DNA from: Talinum fruticosum
Lineage: Eukaryota > Streptophyta > Magnoliopsida > Caryophyllales > Talinaceae
DNA length: 64,000 nt
NCBI GenBank assembly: GCA_021018815.1
Contig: JAITYX010000053.1
Span: 4,164,001 to 4,228,000 of the forward strand
Reading direction: 5' to 3'
Shown one piece after another: positions 57,000 through 64,000 of the stretch. Both the position numbers and the translations under genes were made by a program. A model generated the notes under the pieces. That model searched no databases. It was not told the DNA's origin and was given only the letters and a program-made list of their open reading frames with translations. Each line of letters starts with the position of its first letter. The stretch's first letter is position 1.

Positions 57000-57920
57000 T
57001 AGTTATTTTTTATCATTGATCTTCCGACAGTGATATTAAAGGGGATATAGATATGTATGTGGTAAGTTTAGTAATTTATATGAACATATATATTGGTTCA
57101 CTATTGTAGTCATTTTATTCATTTTCTTATTGTGAGTTGTTTATCGTTAGTTTGTAAATAGGGATTCATAATATGTTCACTATCACTTATCTTAGTGTTC
57201 ATTTTATTTTAAGCATTGTTACTATTTATTTTTTCCTGATATTTTTCATTTCTTAGCTTCCTTTTTTCAGTTGGAACTCGAATTGGTCATTTATAATTTT
57301 AGTTATTGATAATTGGTATGTTGAAGGCCTTTTTTCATTTTCTTTGGCCAGTTCACTATTATAATTATTTTATTCATTTTCTTGTTCTGTATAGTTTGTT
57401 GTAAGTTTGGAAATAGGGATTTGTAATATGTTCATTGTAGCTTGTTTTGGTGTTCACTTTATTTTAGGGGTTATTTAATGTTTATCTTTTTCCCATATTT
57501 TTCATTTTGTAGCTTCCTCTTTATTCATCACAACATCATTTGTAATTTTAGTTGTTTAAAATTGGTATACTGAAAGACCTTTTATTTTCAATTTTTGGGC
57601 TAGTTCGCTATTATAATTGTTTTATTCACTTTCTAGTTATGGGTGGTATATCGTAAAATTCATAATAGGGATTCTTCATATGTTTACTATGACTTGTAAT
57701 TATGTTTGTTTTGTTCTAGGATTTCTTTAATGTAATCTTTTTCAATATTTTTATTTTGTAACTTCAGTTTTCTTCGTTGGAACACGATTTGGTCATTTGT
57801 AATTTTAGTGTTGATAATTGATATATTGAAGGAAGTTTTTTATCCTTTTTTTGGGCTAGTTCTTTATTGTAAATGTTTTATTCATTTTCTTATTGGCAAT
57901 TTGTAAATCATTTTATTTTT
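57000..57920. repeat. About 255-bp tandem repeat, 3-4 copies
   Basis: The anchor GTTC(A/G/T)CTATT(A/G)TA starts at 57095, 57351, 57603 and 57859 (spacings 256, 252, 256). Each unit has TTTTATTCATTTTCTTATT, AATAGGGATT, ATGTTCACT, TTTTTCATTTTGTAGCTTC and a GAAGG end. Copies are well conserved and AT-rich. No coding potential. Confidence 0.9.
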
Positions 57921-58638
57921 GAAAAACGGTTTTAAAAGTCTCTGGATATATTTTAAACAAAAAAGATAATTCGGAATCGACCAATCACAACACGGAAACG
58001 AGTTATTTAGAAACGAAAATAATTCGTTTCTAAACTCGACTTTTCATCACTAACCACCTTTAACAACGAAAATAGAAACAAATTTTTTCGTTTCTAAACA
58101 CCTCGTCGTAATATTTTCGAGCTACGAAATGTAGTTTGCGTTTCGAGATAGCAACGAAATTAGCTACGAAATTATTTTCGTCTCGAGATAGAAATGAAAT
58201 AATTTTGTAGCTAATTTAAAATTTTCGTTTCTATATGAAACGAAATTAGATACGAAAAATAGTTTCATCTTAAATAGAAATGAAAATTTTCGTAGCTAAT
58301 TTAGATTTTCATATCTATCAGAAATGAAATTTGCGTGTCCAATATAAAATTTTCGTTGCAATTTGAAATGAAATATTTTTCATTTCTAATTTAAAAATTT
58401 TGGTTACAATTTGATTATTTTCATCTCTAATTTACATTTAAAAATTAATAATTAATAATTACATTTCATTGTAATTATTTTAACCATAAAAATACACCAA
58501 AAGTTATAAATAATAACCGCATTTTATATTAATAATTCCAAAGTATACATACAAGTCTAGATATACCAATACATACATATTCTTCTATTAGTGTTCAAAT
58601 TTGAGTAGTAAATTCTCATCCTATACATCAAATCTAAC

Positions 58639-58998
58639 CTAGTTGCTAGAAGGTGGGGTAGGAAGTGAGGAGGAGCCCATCATCAAAGATTCTAAGCTTG
58701 CAATCCTTGCGCTTAGTTCATCCTTAGTGGCTTTGAGCTCCTCCCTTGCAACATGAAGCTCATTCTCCGACTTTCTCAAGTGAGCCTCCATTTGGGAAAG
58801 CACGGAGGAAATATATGATGTGGTTGTTGAAGAGCGACGAGCTACAACGACCCTCTCATAATATGCTTTTGATTCACTTCCAAGGGCATAGACAGTGCCC
58901 TTCTTGCTAACGCCCCCAGCAGTTTCAAGAAAGAGGGCGTCAACTTCTACTTCGGCTTCTGCCTGTGTAGTATTCTCCTTTAAAGCCTCATGTTTATC
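58639..58998 (-). CDS. Terminal exon of an En/Spm-type (Transposase_24/Ptta-like) protein
   Basis: An uninterrupted minus-strand frame of about 119 codons ending TAG, with no internal start near its beginning, so it is easily missed. It opens just after an acceptor-like TTAATTATAG. It reads ALKENTTQAEAEVEVDALFL, then GGVSKKGTVYALGSESKAYY; the GGVSKKGRVYGLGS pattern is the C-terminal mark of plant transposase Ptta/En/Spm proteins. A coiled-coil part (QMEAHLRKSENELHVAREEL, KATKDELSARIASLES) and a Ser/Pro tail follow. It lies inside the CACTA element in a plausible place for the accessory transposase. Upstream exons were not recognised. Confidence 0.65.
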   Translation of the reverse strand, partial: DKHEALKENTTQAEAEVEVDALFLETAGGVSKKGTVYALGSESKAYYERVVVARRSSTTTSYISSVLSQMEAHLRKSENELHVAREELKATKDELSARIASLESLMMGSSSLPTPPSSN

Positions 58999-59840
58999 CT
59001 ATAATTAAGAAATTTATTAGACATAAGAAATACATGAATATGGTTATTAAAACTACATATATTTCACATGCACATTCAAGGTTAATACATTGCATCATCA
59101 AACAGAAACTTTGCATTTGGCTCAATTTTGTATAAACCCACCATTTTTTAAAAAAGAGAGAAGCAGGGGAAAAAACAAAGATGGAGCTGAAGGAATTTCT
59201 CCACATGAATGAACGTGATGGAGAGCTAAGCTATTCCCAGAATTCCTTTCTAGAGGTAATTTACCAAATCAATCACTTTCAGTCCTTCATAGCTAATCCT
59301 CTTGTACTCTAATTTCCATATTAATCCACCCTGATTCTGCATTGATTTGAATGATTTAGAGTGGAGTGTCTCTAATGAGCCAGCTCATGCTAGAGAGTGC
59401 AGTCAGATCCATAATATATGTTTACATATGAAGTACTAATATTTATCGCTATCTACGCATGCCAAATGCAAAAATAAATAAGCTTCTAAGTATAAGGTGA
59501 CCAAGGCAAGTCAATACTGTAGCCAGTGAGCTAATAAGCCAAAAATAAATTAGCAAGTATAAGCAAGTATTGAAATCCAAAGTACTTGGGAAGCTAAAAA
59601 ACCAATTTAACGACTTTTGACTTTTTACTCATGAACTGACATTTCAATACAGAACCTTAATTGACCACATTTTTAACAAAATCTCAATAAACATTAAAGA
59701 TTAGGATCCACAATCCAATTTATCAATATATATTGGCCCGATAATAAGCTTTTGTAGATCAGTAACTACTTGACAATGAGTGGAGTAACCACAATCACTA
59801 TTTGATGTCCTTTGTATGTCTTTCTAGGCGAAGAAAGATA

Positions 59841-60191
59841 CTAGCTTTTTGACCGAGGACCAATTATTTCTGGCATTTGATATTGACTACTGTTCGTTAC
59901 AACAACATACCTTTGTATACCACTCATCCAATGCAAGTCCACGGTGCACAGCGAGCTGTATGAGTACTGCTCAACCAGGAGAGAGGGTATTAGATCACAT
60001 ATAACAGTATACAACAGTGTTAATAGCAGGGGAGAGAAATTAAGGACTAAAACTGCAATCAAATACCATGTCTTTTTAGGCCAAGAAAGGGCTTTAGGAA
60101 TACCAATGAGACTACCAAGAAGAGCCAGGAATAAAATGAGTGGTTTTCCAAATACCATGTGGTCAATCAAATAGATGGAGCATTTAAACAA
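59841..60191 (-). CDS. Unknown hydrophobic ORF inside the second CACTA element
   Basis: 116 codons beginning MFKCSIYLIDHMVFGKPLIL. Three hydrophobic stretches can be seen: FGKPLILFLALLGSLIGIP, TWYLIAVLVLNFSPLLLTLL continuing YTVICDLI, and a weaker one. A short polar tail follows. I do not recognise the family. It may be a captured piece of a host membrane-protein gene, since CACTA elements often carry such pieces, or chance AT-rich coding. Confidence 0.3.
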   Translation of the reverse strand: MFKCSIYLIDHMVFGKPLILFLALLGSLIGIPKALSWPKKTWYLIAVLVLNFSPLLLTLLYTVICDLIPSLLVEQYSYSSLCTVDLHWMSGIQRYVVVTNSSQYQMPEIIGPRSKS

Positions 60192-61690
60192 GAAAACCTA
60201 TCTAAAACTGCAATCAAAGGCACAACCAATCAAAACCATAAGCAACTTAACAAAAAAAAAAAAAAATAACGCAAAAGAAAAGACATTTGGAGTATTGTTT
60301 TCTTGTTTTCCTGTTCAGTTTTAGACATTTGGAGTATTCCAATGCATAATGTACAGGTATTGGTTTTTCTTCAGTCTTGTTTTCTTGTTCAGTTTCAGAC
60401 ATTTGGAGTATTGAACCTGTGGACTTTTAGCAGGTAAAAGAGCCATGTAGCTGGCCTGTGGTTAACGGGGCCTTCTCGGTGGTTAGTGGCAGGATTGTTG
60501 TAATATTTCAATGCATAATGTAAAAGAATTTTGGAGCATAATGTAAAACAAATCTGGGGCTTCATGCCTGTAAGTCCAAAACCATGATCTGCTCAAACTG
60601 AACTGTAATTACAGTTTTCTGGCCCGGTTTCTCGTGAACTTTTCTATAAGTTAGAGAAATCCATTTTTGTAGAAAAGGTATAATTAGAAAGCTTAGAAAG
60701 TTTATTTTATCTCATATATCGTAAATTGGTCTAAGTCAAGTGCTAATGGGAGAAAAGGCCAATGTTAGAAGCTTCCAGTTTTATTGTCTGAACATACGAC
60801 ATGATTTCTTGAAGCTGAATATGCACAATGTAGTCCAAACAAAAGGAACGAGACCAAAGCATAAAAGCCCAAAATTATTAATGTTGGATAAACAGGAGTC
60901 ATAATTTGCTCAGTTGACCTCACAAATCATTCAGGCTAATCCAGATTTACTCTAATTTAGGCTTCAGATAGGTGAATCCCAGAGCACAAATCACAGGAAG
61001 AGACAGAATAGGATGCTCTACACACGCTTAAAGAAATACATACATATGGCAGCTACTTCACTGCAGAGTAATGGCCGACGAAATCAAAATCAGAACGAAC
61101 GAAACCCTAGGTTGGATGAAAACGAAATGCGAACGAAATTTAGAAATTATACTCACCGGATTCAACAATTGTGCTCGCTTCAGCAGCTCTCTCTCTCTTT
61201 TAGGGAGAAATGGCGGACAAAAGAGAGATGAATTCCAAAGAAATCGCACAAACCTTCAATTTCAGCGACGAATTCCTGAAATTCAGAGAAGAACGAAGGC
61301 CATTAGAGAAGGAGAGAGGGAAGGAGCATGAGCGAGAGAGAGAGAGAGAGGGACGAACAAACGTTGTCCCCGGAGAAGGAGGGTTTCACGGGGAGGAGAA
61401 AATGAGTCCCAGGGCTTCGCGGGGAAAAGGGTGGTGTTTTGATTATTATTTGGCTACGAGATTTTGGAGAGGAACAAGTCTCCTCTCTATTTGCAACGAA
61501 AACCAATAATTTTGCAACGAAACAAGGCATTCATCTCTAATAGAAACGAAAAATGCAGTTCGTTTCTAAAGTTCATTTCAATCAGACACAAAAAATTTCG
61601 TTTCAATATTTCGTTGCAAACAGTTATTTAGCAACAAAATTCTCTTTTAGTTTATAAATTCCGTAACTATTTCAACGCTTTTTGGTAGTG

Positions 61691-63168
61691 ATTGCAAAGC
61701 TCAACTGGACCAGGAGTTAGGCTAGTTGGCACTGGCCATCTAGTGTGGCCTACTAAGGCAATCCCATTCAAATGGCTTGGACCATTGGTCGGTTTCTCAA
61801 TATTTTCCATCTTTCCGTAAAAAAAAAAAGAATTGAGATGATTAAATTGATTAAAAAGGAGTTGATAGTCAATTTTGAAAGAAAAACTAAAAATAAAGTA
61901 CTTTCCTGTTCTTTTGAGTTTATCGAAGGGACAAGCGAAAAGGGACAAAAACTCAAAAGATTATGAAAGGTTTTAGGAAAAGACTCCATTGGTCAAAACC
62001 AATGTTCTTATGTTCGAGGGCAAACGTAAGAAATAAAGAGGGACGCTCCTAATTTCGCCGAGTCATAAAACGTCCTCTACTAATTAAATATATGAATAAA
62101 AATTGCTTTAAAGAAAGCAAACAACATGCAAAAGGAAAAATAAAGCACTCAAAATATTGAAAAACCGACCAACGGTCCAAGCCATCCGAAGGAATGGAAA
62201 AATAAAGCACTCAAAAGTAATAAATGAAAGGAATAAAGGAAGCAATAAAGGAAAGTTATTACATTGGGAGGAGTGAAAATGAAATTATATCTTTAAAACA
62301 CAATGCGAAAATTAAAAGGCTGAAATTACAAGAAGAAAAATCGAATTAAAACATGAGTGATCCTATTGGCGCCCGAGGTAACTCATATTTAGGCTAGAAT
62401 CTCGACGAGATTTCGGCAGATTGATGGGAGGATGGAATGAAACTTGGAGTGGAGAAAATGAAGCTTTTGTGAATGGTTTCAAAATTGATCTTTTTTATAT
62501 ATATGGGAGTGAAGGAGAGTATAGGAAAGAGTATAGGAGAGAATTTTAGCAAAGTGGAGGCTATTTAGGCTGCTTGGAATTGGTGTATGAAATTGGCGGG
62601 GGAGGGGGATACCCTTTATTTATAGAAACATTTAGGGTTTAGAAAACCCTAAATTCATCCCCACCAGCCGGTTAAAAGATAAATTGGGCCCGAGATTTAC
62701 GAAAATGGATAAAGAAAAATCTAAAAAGCTGGATCGATCAAAACAACGCGTTCGAGAGAGTCCCATGGGTCGACGTCGAACGAAACGACCATGCTCTATG
62801 GTCCGGGGAAGTACACTAGGCTTGGAAGCGAAAAGAGATCAAAACGCTACATTTTTGCAAGCTAGGAGGTCGAGTGTCGAGCTTGAAAGGTCGAACCTAA
62901 TTTGGACCGAGCTAGAAGGAGAAAAAGAGGTCAAAGCCAGCCCAAGAAACTTTCCACTTTTGGAAATTTTTTGTTTTTAGAAAGTTTTTATTTTTAGACA
63001 AATTTATTTTTAGGTTGATTTTGGGCTAAAATGAGTTTTATCACTCTTCTTTAGTTTCATCTCGTTCCGAGCATACAAATGAAGTAGGGTTTTCATCACC
63101 GGGGTGATAGAAACAAATAAAATAAATAAAAGAGATAAGGATGACACTTTTTAGGTGTCTATAGTTAG
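61691..63168 (-). repeat. Gypsy-like LTR related to 53871-55869, left end lost
   Basis: The right border AGGTGTCTATA and preceding AAAAGAGATAAGGATGACACTTTTT match the right end of the 53.9-55.9 kb LTR (AAAGAGATAAGAGATAATACTTTTT). A TATAAATAAAGG box lies on the minus strand (complement of 62610-62621). Downstream of the border, AGTTAGCCCCAGC is a decayed purine tract on the minus strand, so this is a 3' LTR whose element extends past the window. The left border is unclear next to the CACTA end. The frame at 62684-62980 has no recognised domain. Confidence 0.5.
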
Positions 63169-64000
63169 CCCCAGCTTGACCGAGTCTTAAAGATGTAGGT
63201 CATAGTAGATACTAAAGGGTACTTATATGTTTAGTTACCATCGATTCAAATGTCGAGTTGTGTTCATGAATTTAGGGTACCTCGAATTGGTCATCTTGTA
63301 ACCTGAACTCTTATGATAGGCCCGCACTTGACGTGCAGCATGAAGTCCGAAATCCAATGAGTTGATTCATGAGCTTGGCTTGATCAATGTCTTGAAGCTT
63401 GGATGAGGGGCCTAAACATGAATGTGTCTTGATTTAAAGCTTGGTTATGGGTCCGAACTTGACTTGGGTAGTGAACTCGAAGTCCAATGGGCTTATTTGT
63501 AGCTAGACCTTCCCAAGCTTGGCTAGTTAAAGTCCCGAAACTCAACTATTTTGCTAAAACTTGACCATTTGCTCAAGCTGGTGAAAAATATTTTCTACAC
63601 TAACATATTTTTGTTAGCTAATAATCAAACATAAATTTGAAGTTTACCTAAATTAGAAGTCTAATGATTTGTATACATATTATGTTTCAAAGATTCTACC
63701 TTGACTTGGCCATGGGAGGACATAAAGCCTTTGCTTCTATCCACTTTCGTCAAAATAAGGACATATGCTTGTTTTCATGCGAAATTTTACATAGACTTGG
63801 TCGCTTGATAACTCGAAATCTAGGAAAGGGTCTAAACTTGACTTGCTTGCAAGTCCGAAGTTTGGTGGAATGCCCGAACTTGACCACTCTTGGATATAAA
63901 GTTTGATATGTGTCCGAACTTGATCGCTCTTGGATCCGAAGCTTGACGTCTATCCAATTTCGTTAAAAAGGACGTATGCTAAATATCTTTATGCAAAAGT
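63169..64000 (-). mobile_element. Internal 3' region of the element with LTR 61691-63168
   Basis: Repeated GTCCGAACTTGA / CCTGAACTTGA-like and AAGCTTGG motifs recur irregularly through 63310-63960. This is non-coding, as in the 3' untranslated part of long gypsy elements. The 80-codon plus frame at 63664-63906 runs through these repeats. Confidence 0.35.

Larger units (their letters stand above)
57986..61690. mobile_element. Second CACTA element, 3.7 kb, with transposase-related exon
   Basis: The right terminus on the minus strand reads CACTACCAAAAAGCGTTGAA. The left terminus is best placed at CACAACACGGAAACGAGTTA (one T lost from CACTA); a CACTA motif at 58048 is the alternative. Flanks AAT and ATT agree at 2 of 3. 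Subterminal regions (57995-58420, 61500-61660) are dense in GAAACGAAA and its complement, a different motif from the first CACTA. The interior has a minus-strand coding exon at 58639-58998 and a hydrophobic frame at 59841-60191. Confidence 0.75.

Noticed and set aside
58048..58052. CACTA motif as left end of the second CACTA element
   Set aside because: Subterminal GAAACGAAA repeats already begin further left, at about 58008, so a terminus at 57986 fits better; kept as an alternative.

Overview
The window looks like a piece of intergenic chromosome from an angiosperm, probably a eudicot. It is AT-rich and contains Athila-type Ty3/gypsy, Ty1/copia, LINE, CACTA, Mutator-like and hAT-like elements, with LTR primer sites of the plant initiator-methionine tRNA type. 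The only convincing host gene is a DUF4408/DUF761 'cotton fibre'-type gene on the minus strand at 42.05-42.71 kb. It has a TATA box and is split by one apparent frameshift in a homopolymer. Nearly everything else is transposon sequence in several layers of nesting, so most open frames are remnants.

Layout: 1-6.12 kb is the 3' part of an Athila-like element (gag, protease, pol deleted, 75-bp tandem repeat, 3' LTR). 6.16-9.44 kb is a Mutator-like foldback element with terminal inverted repeats of about 1.05 kb and a 9-bp target duplication; a 5'-truncated LINE with a 10-bp duplication sits in its left arm. 9.4-15.1 kb holds LTR-like and unrecognised remnants, including a 650-bp hAT-like element with an 8-bp duplication. 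15.1-17.7 kb is a copia-type 3' LTR joined to a LINE tail. 18.56-19.07 kb is a 14-copy minisatellite, followed by a DUF7745-like remnant.

21.8-35.2 kb is a nested stack. A copia element (IN-RT-RNase H) carries two MITE-like inserts and is cut by an old minus-strand LTR. That LTR is cut by a second copia element, whose gag is cut by a 2.46-kb solo LTR. 35.50-37.65 kb is a complete gag-only LTR element of the TR-GAG type. 38.84-39.82 kb is a second hAT-like element.

46.28-56.98 kb is a third, minus-strand copia element with both LTRs and target duplication but no gag. A 4.6-kb CACTA element sits in its left LTR; the intact right LTR serves as the empty-site reference. That CACTA contains a solo LTR and two long hairpins. 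A 2.0-kb solo LTR with a perfect 5-bp duplication splits the copia integrase. A 255-bp tandem array follows (57.0-57.9 kb), then a second CACTA element (57.99-61.69 kb) with an intact En/Spm-type terminal transposase exon. The window ends in a minus-strand gypsy-like LTR and its internal region.

No CRISPR arrays, operons or bacterial features are present. I did not recognise any tRNA or rRNA gene. Element borders were set by eye from terminal motifs and target duplications; family names rest on motif recognition, not on a database search.
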